Assembly: GCA_028752905.1 (NCBI GenBank)
Contig: JAQNBH010000002.1
Coordinates: 20,791,059 to 20,855,058, forward strand
Direction of reading: 5' to 3'
DNA: 64,000 bases
DNA from: Cladorhizidae sp. MBARI D1340-BT2
Taxonomy: Eukaryota > Porifera > Demospongiae > Poecilosclerida > Cladorhizidae
The notes beneath the pieces are model-generated. The model saw only the letters and a list, made by a program, of their open reading frames with translations, was not told the origin of the DNA and searched no databases. A program made the translations under genes and the position numbers. Of this stretch, positions 11,350-22,799 are shown one piece after another. Numbering within the stretch: the first letter of the stretch is position 1; each line of letters starts with the position of its first letter.

Positions 11350-12536
11350 GAACTGTCCATGGCTGCTTCAGGAACATTAATTCTGCTGAGGTTATAGACT
11401 ATCTGAAGACCCAGGGTTTATTGACAAATTCTGTCACATGTGGAAGGTAAAACAGACATAATTGGGGATTTGGTGATTCACTGATGTTATACCTGCAGTA
11501 TAAATATGACTTTGAGAAGAAAGGCTTCATTGAAGGATGGTTGGACTTGGGCATGTTCAACATGCAAATCTACTAAATCAATTCCATGGTATACAGATTG
11601 AATGCAGTTGTGTTGATTAAACTGAATCATAATATTGACTTATATACAGGGAGTTTTTTCCCTAAATCACGGCTTCCGCTGCGAAGCTGGATCATCCTTA
11701 TTTATTGGTCCAGGGAATACCAGGTTACAGATGCTGCACGTGAGTGTGGTTGTAACAAAGATACTGCAGTCAATGTGTACCAGTGGCTGCGGGAGGTATG
11801 TTCCACAGAGCTGTGTGCACAACCTATTGTGTTAGGTGGGTCTGGCGTGGTTGTGCAAATCGATGAGTCCCAGTTCACACATAAACCAAAGGTATTTCAA
11901 GGCAGTCGTATATCATATTGAACAAGAGATAAACGTTTGTTCTTTGTGAATGAATAGCATCACAGAGGACGCCCTCCAGCACAAGACGTTTGGGTGTTTG
12001 GGATGGTGGATACTAACCACACACCAGCTCTTGGTATTCATGACCACTTGTGTTTGCCACGATAGTCAATTATTATTGCAATATTTTCCAAGGTTCCATG
12101 CAGATTGTGGCCCAACGGGATGCAGCAACACTCCTGCCAATAATTCAAGCACATGTTGCACAAGGAACGATTGTGCACTCTGACCAGTGGGCCGCATACA
12201 GGAGGGTGGCAGCTGTGCCTGGTGTGGCTAGCCATGCTACGGTCAACCACTCGATTCAATTTGTCGACCATAGAATGGGGGTTCACACTCAGCACATAAA
12301 ATCGTATTGGAATAGGGTAAATATATATAACTGGTATTTAATAATACATAACTTGAATAACATTCTACATTCTTTACAGGCAAAGATAAAGATAAAATCG
12401 ATGAAGGGTGTCCATCGTCACCAGCTATATACCATCGTATCTAGATGAATTCATGTGGAGGGAGCATAAAGGACTGACAACGGAAGAGGCGTACAAGAAC
12501 ATCATCCGTTCTATAGCTGCACAATATCAATTTTAA
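11350..12536 (+). pseudogene. Merlin transposase (ISXO2/IS1595 DDE family), spliced
   Basis: The exons can be followed by GT-AG junctions: about 11351-11446, about 11505-11588, about 11650-11891, 11958-12033, 12093-12316 and 12380-12536. The first two give an N-terminal domain with SAEVIDYLKTQGLL and a Cys pair (TWACSTCKSTKS). The third gives GSFFPKSRLPLRSWI, AARECGCNKDTAVNVYQWLR and VVQIDESQF with the first catalytic Asp. The next two give RPPAQDVWVFGMVD, IVHSDQWAAY (second Asp) and VNHSIQFVDHRMGVHTQHIK. The third catalytic position, normally Glu in this last motif, reads Lys (HIKSYW). A 4-base TATA insertion near 12425 shifts the frame; after it YLDEFMWREHKGL continues to a stop at 12534. 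The product would cut and paste the element. Apart from these two lesions it is nearly intact. Confidence 0.8.
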
Positions 12537-12604
12537 ATAAATAACTAATTTTAAATGCAAAACATGGTAAAAACTTAATTCGATCGTGGTAAAAAAATAT
12601 ATAT

Positions 12605-12618
12605 GTGATAGGATCTGA
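12605..12618 (+). repeat. Inner inverted repeat, left copy
   Basis: GTGATAGGATCTGA here matches, with one change, the reverse complement of 15158-15171. The pair encloses the zinc-knuckle gene and may mark the ends of an element nested in the Merlin transposon. A direct repeat CATGGTAAAAAC lies outside each copy (12563-12574 and 15198-15209). Confidence 0.4.
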
Positions 12619-12984
12619 GAAAAGGGACAAAAAACAGTTTTGAGATATAACCAAAAATAGTCTTAACAGTCAATACTTCGACAATTTTTTAAATTTGTAT
12701 TACAGTTATCTACTATCCTTCCTCTACCTCTGTGTGAAGTTTTGAGCCTTCTGCTTGCTTCCTTATATGCAAGCGTGGAGTTAGAAGATGGCTAGTAGCT
12801 ACGTGAGACGGACTTACATTTGTTTGTAACGCGAGGGCAATTGAGAGAATACTGTGCTATACGGAATAATGGGAAACTCCGTTAGAAAGGGGAAAGTCCC
12901 TCGTTAATGCGCGGTTAAAAATAAATAAAAAATAAATAAATCTATTGTCACACAGAAAGAACTGTGTGAATAATTGGCATCTCC

Positions 12985-14316
12985 ACAGGAAGCTGCAAAA
13001 GCAATTCTCTCCCAGAGATCAGCAGTCTCTCCTGGAGGTTATTGGCGACTACTTCACATCAAACAGAAGTTGTGACAGTGACTCAGACAGTGACTCTTGA
13101 GTATATATGAAGAAGCAGGTATACATGCAAACTGTAGTACTAATACATAATGAAAGGTATGAAAGGTACAAATAACCAAGCAATAATAAGAAAAAGTAGT
13201 AAAATAAGTAATAAGGAAAGTAGTATAATAGTAAAGTAGTAATGATGGATCCATGGTTACACTGGAGGGAGTGAAGATTGTAGTGATGAGCAACAGCATG
13301 ATCCAGAGTTGACCAATGATGAACAGATACAGGAAGCAATGTCACACTTGCTGGCAGTTAGAGAATCTGTCAACCTTGAGGTTCGGTATGTGGACACTCA
13401 AGAAAAAGAGCTGGTATACTAGTTCATGACCAGTGCTGTGGCAGCTCCCACTTCAATGGCAAGAAGTGCTCCACACAATTCGCCAATGACTATGTGTCAC
13501 AAACACGAGATTCCTGTCTTGAGCTTTCAAATAATGAACTTGATATGGTCATTCTCGGGCAGTTGCAGGCATTTTGCATTGGTGATGATGATGTTCACTG
13601 TTGGACTTACCCTGCACAGGGACAAAAAAGAAGTATCAAAGCTTCAACTACATTCAGAGAGTCTGTTACAAGTTCTTTACGCTATGGGTATGAAAAGGAT
13701 GAAAAATTTAAGCAAACATTTCAAAGAAAGTGGAATAACCCCACGCATACATGGCAACACACACAGATGCCCAAAGCATTCTCTTACCACTAAAGACATA
13801 GAGCTTGTAGTCAGGTTCCTCCTGAGCTATGTGGAGCAACATGGACTTCTCTAGGGTTCCAGGTTACAGTAGGAGTGACATCAAGCTCCTACCATCCAGT
13901 ACATCTAAAAGGGGGATTTGGAAATCTTACAGAAGTGATGAAACATCACATAATCAGGCTGTAGCTTACAGTACTTTTTGTAGACTATGGAGAGAGTTAC
14001 TACCATATCATTATCATGAAGCCAATGTAGGGCTTGTGCTGGCAATACCAGAAAAATAGCACCGCCATTCACGAATGCCAGTGGTATTTGTGTTTGATCA
14101 AATCCGTCTTTTCTGCCCGGAGAATAATCAGAACATCACATGCCCAATGCCAACAGTGGCAAAAGCAATAAGCTGACAAGGAACCCCTGTGATGCTGTCA
14201 CAGCTGCTAACAGTCCTCCACCAGCACATCCTCCACCAGCAAAGCGCATGAGGGAGTGTCGTACTTGCAGACATGCTGGTCACAACAGCAGATCATGTCC
14301 AAACACAGAAACATAG
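12985..14316 (+). pseudogene. Passenger gene: uncharacterised transposon-linked protein with zinc knuckle
   Basis: Several plus-strand frames join into one protein family I recognise only as an uncharacterised, repeat-associated metazoan family. In order: SLLEVIGDYFTSN and an acidic CDSDSDSDS patch (near 13020-13098); an exon with LTNDEQIQEAMSHLLAV (near 13305); a Cys region (CCGSSHFNGKKC) and LSNNELDMVILGQLQAF (13430-13580); HFKESGITPRIHGNTHRCPK (near 13720-13770); RVPGYSRSDIKLLPSS and AVAYSTFCRLWRELLP (13850-14010); FVFDQIRLFCP (near 14090); and a C-terminal zinc knuckle CRTCRHAGHNSRSC before a stop at 14314. The frame is broken near 13660, 13855, 14058 and 14175, so this copy is probably inactive. 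The knuckle suggests nucleic-acid binding; the function is unknown. Confidence 0.6.
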
Positions 14317-14489
14317 CTAATTCCTCACACTTCATATTGCTCAGTTTATGCTTCATACTATTTATACTGAACTCAGGTAAAAAACTACACTTTAGCCTGT
14401 CATTCATTCTATATTGTGATTAAAGCAACACTCTAGCTAGTCCTTGTGTTTTCTTCCCCTTTTCATGCTGCAGTTATCATTAGCTAGCT

Positions 14490-14725
14490 AGCTTAACATT
14501 ATGTGGCAACTAGCTGAGCATTAGCCATAGCTACTGGCTAAGCACTATAGCTACTGGCCTAGCACTAGCTAGCTACTGGCAGAGCATTCGCTAGTTAATG
14601 GCCTAGTTACTGGCCAGCATTCACTAGGTACTGGCAGAGCATTAGCTAGCTACTAGCTGAGCATTCGCTATGTACTGGTTGGGCATTAGCTAGCTATGGC
14701 TGATGCATTAGCTAGCTACTAGCTG
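14490..14725. repeat. Irregular minisatellite, ~30 bp units
   Basis: About seven imperfect units of the type GAGCATTAGCTAGCTACTGG follow one another. Unit length varies because TAGC and CTGG words are gained and lost. It lies downstream of the zinc-knuckle gene within the Merlin composite. Confidence 0.7.
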
Positions 14726-15157
14726 AGAGATAAACATCGTGTGTGTTTTCTGACTATTTATTATAATTTTTTTTAACGCACACTATAGTCTTAAAAGTTA
14801 CTTTTTTGTGTAGCCCTGTCAGGAGAGGAGTATTTTTCTACTTCTGGAGCATAGTACCTCAACAGCGTAGTTCTTGCTCCGTAGTCAAAACCAAAAAAAA
14901 AGCTTTCTTCTTACCGCAGAATTTGCACGAGTTCACACCTCCAGCAATAATCAAACTAAGCGTGCGCGGAGGTGCGCGGAGATTAGTGCCAAACTTTTTC
15001 AAGCGCGTTTTCTCGAATGCTCCAATCTCTTGCATTCTGTGGTTTATATCTTTGGTTTGGAATGGAGTTAAGAGCTGATTTTTGTTCCATTCTGTAGGCA
15101 ATTGTGTGTTCTTTGTCCTAACATCAATAACTCAATTTACAAAATTTCTACGAAAGG

Positions 15158-15171
15158 TCAGATCCTGTCAC
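15158..15171 (-). repeat. Inner inverted repeat, right copy
   Basis: The reverse complement reads GTGACAGGATCTGA, pairing with 12605-12618. Weaker similarity continues inward on both sides for about 30 bases. Confidence 0.4.
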
Positions 15172-15231
15172 ATATTGTAAATAATTATAAGATATATCAT
15201 GGTAAAAACATGGTAAAAGACAAGGAATTAT

Positions 15232-15381
15232 AATGTGCAGTTCACCAGCCACGTGCACAGTTCATTATAAGTTTCATTATATAAGTTTCATTAACACATT
15301 CGACATCTTTTGGTACCGCTCGCGTTATTAAAAACGCGCACGATTTTTTCGACCCTTGGAGGCTTATATTGGGATTGATCG
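15232..15381 (-). repeat. Right terminal inverted repeat of the Merlin element
   Basis: This uninterrupted 150-bp copy shows what the left repeat looked like before the LINE insertion. It is followed at 15382-15389 by the second GAAGAGTG. Confidence 0.85.
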
Positions 15382-15585
15382 GAAGAGTGAGGAGTAGAAG
15401 AAAACCTCCGCTAGCGGCTGTTGTTGAGCCTGTTACAGTAGCCGCGTCAGGCAAGTTTAATGTTTATCTCTGTACTAAAAAGTTACTTGCTGTTTCCTTC
15501 CTTTGTTTGTTAGTGAGTCTCTTGTATCCTCTAGGTGAGGGTAGCGCCTTCTGTGAACCTTCACTTACCTTGCTATCAATTGAAA

Positions 15586-15780
15586 ATGTCTGAAGAGAGG
15601 CCATTTCCAGTGGTGACCCTGAATAGGAAGAAGTTGGGTCTCTTGGTTCGTTCAGCTTCTTTTGGAGTGTTGCTACTGGCTCTACCGCTTCAGACTAGAG
15701 GGCTACCGCTTCAGACTAGAGGGGTGTTATGGGAGAACTGGGGAGAACTGGGTAAGGGTAGGTTATATTTTTTATTTTTT
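15586..15780 (+). other. Unassigned short open frame
   Basis: A frame starting MSEERPFPVVTLNRKKLGL runs through a hydrophobic stretch and a duplicated 21-base word (CTACCGCTTCAGACTAGAGGG twice near 15682-15723) into a T-rich low-complexity tract. I recognise no family. It may be part of a first exon or chance. Confidence 0.15.
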
Positions 15781-15894
15781 TTTAATTTTTTTTTTTTTAA
15801 TTTTTATTCACACACTCAAGTCAGGGTAAACAATAATAAAATTATTAGTCTATTCTATAAATTAACAGAATCTATTCTATAATAGATAATAGAT

Positions 15895-16377
15895 TATGGG
15901 TCTGTTAGTTCACGGAGAAGAGGTGATTGAGTACATACCAAGACATGGTAACGATCAGAGGCAGATGCACCACAGAGATTACAGATACAGTCTGAATTTG
16001 GGGGGTGGAATGTTTTATTCTCACAGATTTTTTTATGGAACCCATGACTAGTTGTTCTTGTGATGATATGTCAATTTCTCTGATTTGATGTCTTCCAGGT
16101 TGCTGATTGAAATGCTGGTCCTCGATGGAATTGTTGCCATATGTAATGTTCCTCTTGTTCCTGCCGAAAGTCTAAATACTCTGTTATGACCATATCTTGG
16201 AAGGGTAATCTCTCTGTTATGGAGGTCCATGGTGAAAGTGTGTTCATCTATAAGATGGTATACTAATGTGGATGATGTGCTCATGTGGAGGCCCAATAGC
16301 TGTTTTATAAAGGATGACTTAACTTTGTCTATTTCTTTTAGGTGGTGCAAATGGAGGTAAGGAGTGATCTCGTGCAA
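15895..16377 (-). pseudogene. LINE C-terminal fragment
   Basis: The minus-strand frame contains VKSSFIKQLLGLHMSTSSTL. This recalls the post-RT region of non-LTR elements, where a joint of the type 'KF.KR.LGL...T.N..VY' is common. After a stop, the next frame reads SDCICNLCGASASDRYHVLV then Cys, a CX2C...HX3C cluster seen at the end of LINE ORFs. No RT core is present. The fragment is in opposite orientation to the Mutator-like and LINE pieces that follow. Confidence 0.55.
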
Positions 16378-16802
16378 ACATAGGTGATGATTGGGGAGTT
16401 TTCATGCAAAATATTTTCATCCCCATTTCAATTGATACTCTTTGAAGATGATGCAAACATCCAATGGCTGAGTAGGCTTTATTCTTTTTTTCTATTTAGG
16501 TGGATTGTAAATGTTGGAATGTAATTCCCAGATATTAATAACTGGAAGTGATGTTTACTTCTTGGTTGTCATATGTGAAATGCCAAGTCTTCCAGCTTTC
16601 CTGAACTTCATAATCCTAATTTTTTAAATGTTCACCTTTATCTTGTTCTTTAAGCACCAACTATGGAGCACATTAAGAGCTTCTTGAATGTCATCCGAAT
16701 TTATGGGTAAGCGGATAAGATCATAGAAAGTAGTAATAAGTGTATTCAATGTTTAGCAGAGCTCCCTTATAACTGAAGGGAAAATTTTCCTGTAGGGCAG
16801 TC

Positions 16803-17415
16803 ATGGTGTGTCATATTTTTACTTTTTGTTCAAATTGTGGTAACACTCAAGACATCAAACCCTGTACCCATTCTTTGAACATCCAGTCAGTACTGGGTGC
16901 TCGCATTGCTGGAATTAGTCATTCTGGCCTGGATGACTGCGGTCATGGATATGTTGCCCCCTCTTTTTTTGGCTTTTTGGGGAATATACTAATACAATAG
17001 GGAGTGACCCAAATACAAAAATTATTATGTTGGATGCTGCTCATAGGTTACATGGTTTTTATGGGGTTGGGCATGAAGAAAAACAATCAACAAGGAACCA
17101 CAAAATGGTTATGACTTATAGACATCATTGATGTTAGTGTTACTGTTAATGGCACATGTCATAGACAGGACCACAAATCAAATGATGGTGTTGCTGTGAT
17201 ATCTTGGGACACTGGAGAAGTTTTAGGTCTTATGTCTAAGTTCTGTCAAGCTTGCGCCGAATACCTGAAGATGAGACAGAGGCAAGTTACAAAGAATGGT
17301 CACAAGGTAAGTTGTGAAGCCATTTTTGAAGGATGTTCTGGTTCCATGGAAGTTGTAGGAATACCCAAAAAATTTGGGCATTCAGTGGAGAGACTGAAGC
17401 TTTTTGGACCACACA
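16803..17415 (+). pseudogene. Mutator-like transposase fragment
   Basis: Two plus-strand pieces resemble the Mutator-like transposase domain found in many invertebrate repeat proteins. LNIQSVLGARIAGISHSGLD (near 16877-16936) corresponds to its N-terminal helix. VTVNGTCHRQDHKSNDGVA, then SWDTGEVLGLMSKFCQACAE and CEAIFEGCSGSMEVVG (17140-17355) correspond to the start of the catalytic fold. The usual first catalytic Asp (in 'DGTW') reads NGTC here, and the downstream catalytic region is missing, so it is a dead remnant. A LINE fragment joins it near 17430. Confidence 0.6.
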
Positions 17416-17429
17416 CATAATTAGTGAAA

Positions 17430-17890
17430 TGGTTTGTCAAGCCTTATGGTCCTAGTGTTGAACTAAAGAATGTCTTCAATTGTACCTTGCATATGTTAGA
17501 CCCATTCTGGAATATGGTGCCCCCACTCCACCCACATAGAGGAACTGGGAGATTTGCACTTTGGATGGCGTTCAAACAGTGGCACACGGACTACTCCACT
17601 TTGCTAGCTTGGTCTGAACTACCAAGTTTGGCATCCCGTAGAACATTTCTGAAACTATGCTACTTGGCTCATACCCTGCATGGATCTGTCCACTCCACTC
17701 CTCCCACTGCAAACTAGACAAATGGATATTCGACTAAGGAGCTACGAGACAATAATGGAAGTTCCCTTTGCCAGAACTGAATCGTACAAGTCATCAATTC
17801 CCCCCCATATGGAACATATTACCTGTTGAAATTAGAGCATGCCAAACTTTCTCAGACTTTAAACGTCAATTACAACATTTTTGGTACCAT
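17430..17890 (+). pseudogene. LINE (CR1/jockey-like) 3' fragment
   Basis: In shifting plus-strand frames, a segment meaning RPILEYGAP (near 17497), then DYSTLLAWSELPSLASRRTF (near 17590-17645) and a tail with PFARTESYKS (near 17770) can be read. This is the conserved 3' part of CR1/jockey-type RT ORFs, in which a 'VRPILEYG.PVWDPH' motif is followed by 'LPSLA.RR'. The frame is broken several times. No RT catalytic motif is present. Confidence 0.6.
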
Positions 17891-20439
17891 TAAGTTTCCT
17901 TTATTTTTATCAGGGAAGTCACTCGTATTTGCATATATTGCTACTTGGCTCCCCCTGCACCCTGTAATGCAAAATGTATAAATCATGTTAGTGAGCATTT
18001 TTTAAAGCATTTTGAGACATGCATTAATAGGCGCTGTTGATGACGATGGCAAGCATGTAACTTGGTGGTACTAGGGGGATTAGTCGCCTGTCTATAATTG
18101 AAACACAAACCTACTGTGAAGGAGCAATTACCAATAACGAGGACAACCTAGACGGGATGATTCGCGATGTGGAAGCCAAAAATGTTATCAACTGCTTAAC
18201 ATCCCCAACATGAGTATTGTCCTACCGGCATTTTGAGTTGAGCCTGCACCAAAAGTGAGGATCTTTTGCATAAGTGTTTAGGCGGCTACACAGAATCAAA
18301 ATGAGAGTTTTAATTCTGTAGTGTGGAGTAGAGTGCGTAAGACAGAGTATATGAGTGCGACAAGTATCAGGCTTGCCGTCAATTTAGGTTTGGTGAGCTT
18401 CAATGTTGGAAGGAAGGTTGGCTTTGGCATGATTATGTCTAAAAGATAGTCGAGCTAACATGTCATTTGAGTGTTCTATTTAGTTTATGTGTGTTTTGCT
18501 TTGTATTGTCAAGCTTGCAGGGATTACTGGATGAGTGAAGACGTGCGTGGATGATGACGATTGATGCACCTGGGCCCTGCAAAAAATTATGATGTGTTTA
18601 TGTTTGCAAGGCAACGTATCAAAACAAGTCCAATGCATCTTTAAAATATATAGTTGGACACTAGCTTTTGCTGAAAAATAGAGGAAAGTTAAAGTCAATG
18701 TTGCTTTCAACATTTTGTTTGTATATATGCACACACAATTCTAGTAATGAATGGATGTGTTCCATGGATTGTTTCTGGCAATGGGAATGTGGTTAAAAAC
18801 TGCTTGGACTTGAAGGCTTGATATCTTTAAAAGTGATTTTTCAAAAACCGTTCTAATGATAACTTTAATTTATCCTTGAATTAAAAAAATTATATCATTT
18901 GAAAGTTATTCTACAAATTAACCGTGAGTTTTTGTTTGAGAGGAACATTAAAAAAAAGACCTATAGATGAAAATGTAACGTGATGTTATGAAGCTGTGTT
19001 CATAAAATCCAACAAAAAACTTCTTTTCAAAATTTCAAGAAGGACAGTTTGTAGTATACTCGTTATGATCGACTAATAACCCGAATAAGAGCCTCGCAAA
19101 GGTCGTTGCTGGAACGTGGTTTGCTTACGGTCTGCACTCGAAGAGCCCTATAATAAGGAAGGAAAAAAGTAGGGCGAAACAAAATTACTAAAGAGAACTA
19201 CCATTAGAAAGTACAATAATTTGATATAATACATAAATCAGGAAACTAGAGCGAATGGGAGCAAATTTTTGGTACTTTATATGAGACTACGCGACACGCA
19301 TTCCCCCCTTAACATGGCAGTCAGCTTCATGCAGCCTCTTTCTTTATATTTTCAGCTGATTAAACTTTAAATACAGTCTATATACTCACTGTGACCTTTG
19401 ATTTAAAAAAATTAACAGCTGCTACAGAGTCAGTGTAAATTTTAACATGTCTTTAGTGGCCTGCACCTAGAGTGCAAATTATGTTTTTCTTGTTGACTAA
19501 AAAAAAAAAATTTCTTTGAGAACCAAAAGCAACCCCCTCCGCGATCTGCCCCTGGTACATCACTCTCAGTCTGTTATGACCACAATGTAATTTTATTCTC
19601 TCACCTTTGTTAATCCAACTTCCATAAAATAACATTGGTGCATGCTCGGACTGGTAATAGAAACTGGATGGGAAGGTTTGACGGTGTACTGTAGGAAGGC
19701 TCGAAGATACTCGAGGCTGCCAATGTTTGTCACGTTTATACACCTTACCATAATACTCTATGCCACACATTCACAATTTGTGCAAATTAAGATTCATGCT
19801 GGTACAATTATCTGTGGGCAACTAATTTGGCTGACGCGTATCCCCACACGTGGTTAAGCACGGATGACGCGTAATGACGTTGGTCGTCGTTGGGGACGTC
19901 ACTATAGGGCTGGTAAAGAATCGCTGGAACAAAAGTACAAATTTTGAACGAGAGTTTGTGTTTAGAAAAGTTGCGCCTAAACCTCTGTTGGATGTGAAGG
20001 TGAGCCTTGTGGGTGCTTATATAGCAGAAGGTAATAGCAGAAGGTAATACTTGAATAGTTCACAGTAACAAACTCTGGGTGGCTTTACAAAAAATCAGTG
20101 GAACTGAGAGGAACACACAACACCCACCCACCAACTATGGACGTTGTTTAACATTTAGGATAGCATTGTCGCGTTTGTGATTACTTAACTGTAGGCCATT
20201 GTCACAATCAGCTCAATTTGTGGTTGTTAACCTGATAGATAAACACATGTCAACTTCCAAACCTAATTCATAAAACCCTTGTTAGGGATCAGAGGATATG
20301 TTAGCGGATTATTCTCAGGGGGATATAATGTAGGAAGATGATAAAAGAAGACTTTACTGTCCACAACTTGAGCTGCTCTGACTGGGCTTCTTGAGCTGTG
20401 TCCTTTAAGCGGAGAAGAGTGCTGAGCATGTCTGGAATG

Positions 20440-20720
20440 TGTGATTTGTGGTTATGACTGGTTCCATAGATTCTGAATACTTCACTGTATGAACTTAATA
20501 TATAACTCAATGATAGATCTCTCTTTGTGCTGTCTTTTGGTATTACATCTATAGGTATAACTATGCTGAAGTTATATGCACCAAAGTGTGGTTACCTCAA
20601 AACCTGAGTGCCTGAATTGGTTTTAATGTTAGTTCCTGATTGGAAAGTGCCAGCCATTGTTATCTGTGGCTAGAGGAAGCCCTACTCTTCAACTTGACGT
20701 GTTGATTTAGGTAACAAATT
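20440..20720 (+). repeat. Dispersed MITE-like family, copy 1
   Basis: This stretch shares an ordered set of words with 36860-37165, 39325-39830 (inverted), 51410-51870 and 55745-56110: TTCTGAATACTTCA, ATATATAACTCA, TCTCTCTTTGTGCT, CCTCAAAACCTGAGTGC, CCTGATTGGAAAGTGC and AGCCCTACTCT. No coding capacity is seen. Confidence 0.65.
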
Positions 20721-21119
20721 AGGTAAGCGGTAAGCGGTGAATTTTTTTTGTTGAATTTTTTCCCTCCACCCCGCTTGCCTAAATAGTTATAAACAGTTCA
20801 GGCAACCAGATTTTGAGGACTCCCACTTTGGCTGTATGTAACTTTAGCATAGTTAATATCAACACAGGCAAAAAAATTAAGTAAAAGGCTGGACCTCAAC
20901 TAGCTCTATAGTATAATTTTTTGTTTGACCAAGTGGTTTTGCTTAGGTAGTCCTTAGATGCTTACCTTTGGTGAATGGTGTGGAATCCCGACAACCCACT
21001 TTCAGAACTATATAAGGATAATATTATAGTAGAGTAGACATGATGCACAAACTAAATTACTATTGACACCATATCTGCCTAATTAGTATGAATACTAATT
21101 AGGCAGCCTATTTAAAGGA

Positions 21120-21206
21120 GCCAGGTCAAGAAGTCCAGTCAGAGTCAGCTCAAGAAGCCCAGTCAGAGTCAGCTCAAGAAGCCCAGTCAGAGTCAGCTCA
21201 AGTTGT
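21120..21206. repeat. Tandem repeat, 24 bp x about 3.5
   Basis: The unit AGTCAGAGTCAGCTCAAGAA plus GCCC is repeated with almost no change; the first unit differs by one base. Confidence 0.9.
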
Positions 21207-21714
21207 TATTTTCAACAATTTTTTTTTTATAATGAAAGAGGTATGTCTCTGAGATAGCTAGATGATGGCATGGAGCAGGCTAGTAGCTGTTAAATTCCTA
21301 GAATCTCAAGTGAACCCTGATTTTTTCAGCCACTCAAGTTCTCTAGTCAAACCTGCATTCCTCAGCAACTGAAGTTTCTAGAATCAACCGAGTTCCTCAG
21401 CTGCTCACTTCAACAAGTTGGTGATTGCCCGCCTGTATGTATTTGATAAGTCTCTATGATAGCTACATGCTGATTATACAGTCTTCCACATACTTTTCTA
21501 TCTAAGAATTATCCTCCGAGCATTACAAATGAGAAACTTCACTTCTGAATCGAAGGAATACATTCTATGTACCAATATATGGTTTCACGCAGGTGGAAGG
21601 ACCTGGGATTTCTCCCACCCCCTTTTCAGGATTGTGATGGCATTATGTTTTGACATTTAAATCAGTTGTGGCCTTTCAATTGTGATTCACATGAGCCTAG
21701 CAAGGTTGATGTCA

Positions 21715-21812
21715 CTTAGTCTATTTCAAAGATGTGCCATCATAATTCTCATCTGACTAAAAGTCTCTATTTCAAAGATGTGCCATCATAATCCTCATCT
21801 GACTAAAAGTCA
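21715..21812. repeat. Direct duplication, ~46 bp x 2
   Basis: A block beginning TCTATTTCAAAGATGTGCCA and ending CTGACTAAAAGTC occurs twice in a row with a single difference (ATAATTCTC against ATAATCCTC). Confidence 0.9.
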
Positions 21813-22799
21813 TACACTTTCCAGCTAGTACTATACAATAGAATGCTAATACTGGGCATGTAAAGATTCCAAGTTCGACATTTCCCCCCTCCCTCCCAGT
21901 AACCAAAAGTCCTGTATGAAAACTTCATGTCACAAGTAAAACTACCTTGGTACATGACTAGATCACCGATTATATGTACTGGGATAGCTTGAAAGGATGG
22001 CAAAAAGGTTTTCCAGAACCACGAGTGTCATATATAGGTGGATATTGATTGTTTCTATGAATTTGTCCAGTCCACCCGCAACAGAAGAAAATTAGACTTT
22101 TGAGCAGGAAGGGACATAATCATGATCTGACCTTAACAAATAGAGGCAAAAGGTGTTTAACAAAAAGGGGGTGCTTAACTTTCCTATCATCGACAGCACC
22201 ATTTGGTGGTCTGCCTTTCTTCAATCAAAAACATTCGCACAATCATTGATTAGCCATAATTATAAAATGTTTATTTGCAGCTCTATTTACCCACCTAATT
22301 TTAAGTGTGTTACTACATGGTCACCAAGGTTAAAAATCTTCGACCCTTCATGATTTTCATCGCCTAAAAGTGACTAGCCAATGTAGTCTAGCAGAAGAAA
22401 TTTTCCAGTGACAGGGAGGACTCTTGACTCATTTGAGGATGACTTTGGCAAGGAAGAAGATTGTGGCATCCTTGCTTAACTGAGTGAACCATCTTGTAAA
22501 TGTGCAGTCTTGGATAGGTTGGACATAATAGACATAATAGCTGAAATCCAGTTGGTTGTGCTTAGCAGCAGAGAGTGATGATTTGGTCTCTGTCGAGAAG
22601 GCTTGAATGATCTCATGTTTGTGAATGGGATCTAGTCCAAAGGGCAGTAATTTTTTTCCCTGGGTAAAATGCAGGTAACTGCCTATAGCCCAAGTATATC
22701 CTGGTATATTTGAATGCATCGACTTATTAATGGATGAGCTAGGGTCTCTTTTTGCTAACTTGCTCTCTTATATCCTCACAACTCGGTTATAACAAATAT

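Larger units (their letters stand above)
10384..15381 (+). mobile_element. Merlin-type DNA transposon with nested insertions
   Basis: The right end (15232-15381) is a 150-bp inverted copy of the left end, which is split into 10384-10438 and 11231-11319. The termini read GGATCAATCCCAATATAAGC and, reversed, CGATCAATCCCAATATAAGC. The flanking octamers are identical. Inside lie a Merlin/ISXO2-type transposase (11350-12536), a LINE fragment (10439-11230) interrupting the left repeat, and a second gene (12985-14316) encoding a zinc-knuckle protein. Total length is 4,998 bp. Removing the LINE leaves about 4.2 kb. Confidence 0.85.

Noticed and set aside
19453..19770. 105-codon minus-strand frame
   Set aside because: No recognisable motif; its end is in an A-rich run. 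Left unannotated.
21120..21206. Short regular repeats as a possible CRISPR array
   Set aside because: Units are contiguous without spacers and the genome is eukaryotic.
22429..22719. 96-codon minus-strand frame near the Penelope terminal motif
   Set aside because: Does not match Penelope RT or GIY-YIG sequence, and no other family was recognised.
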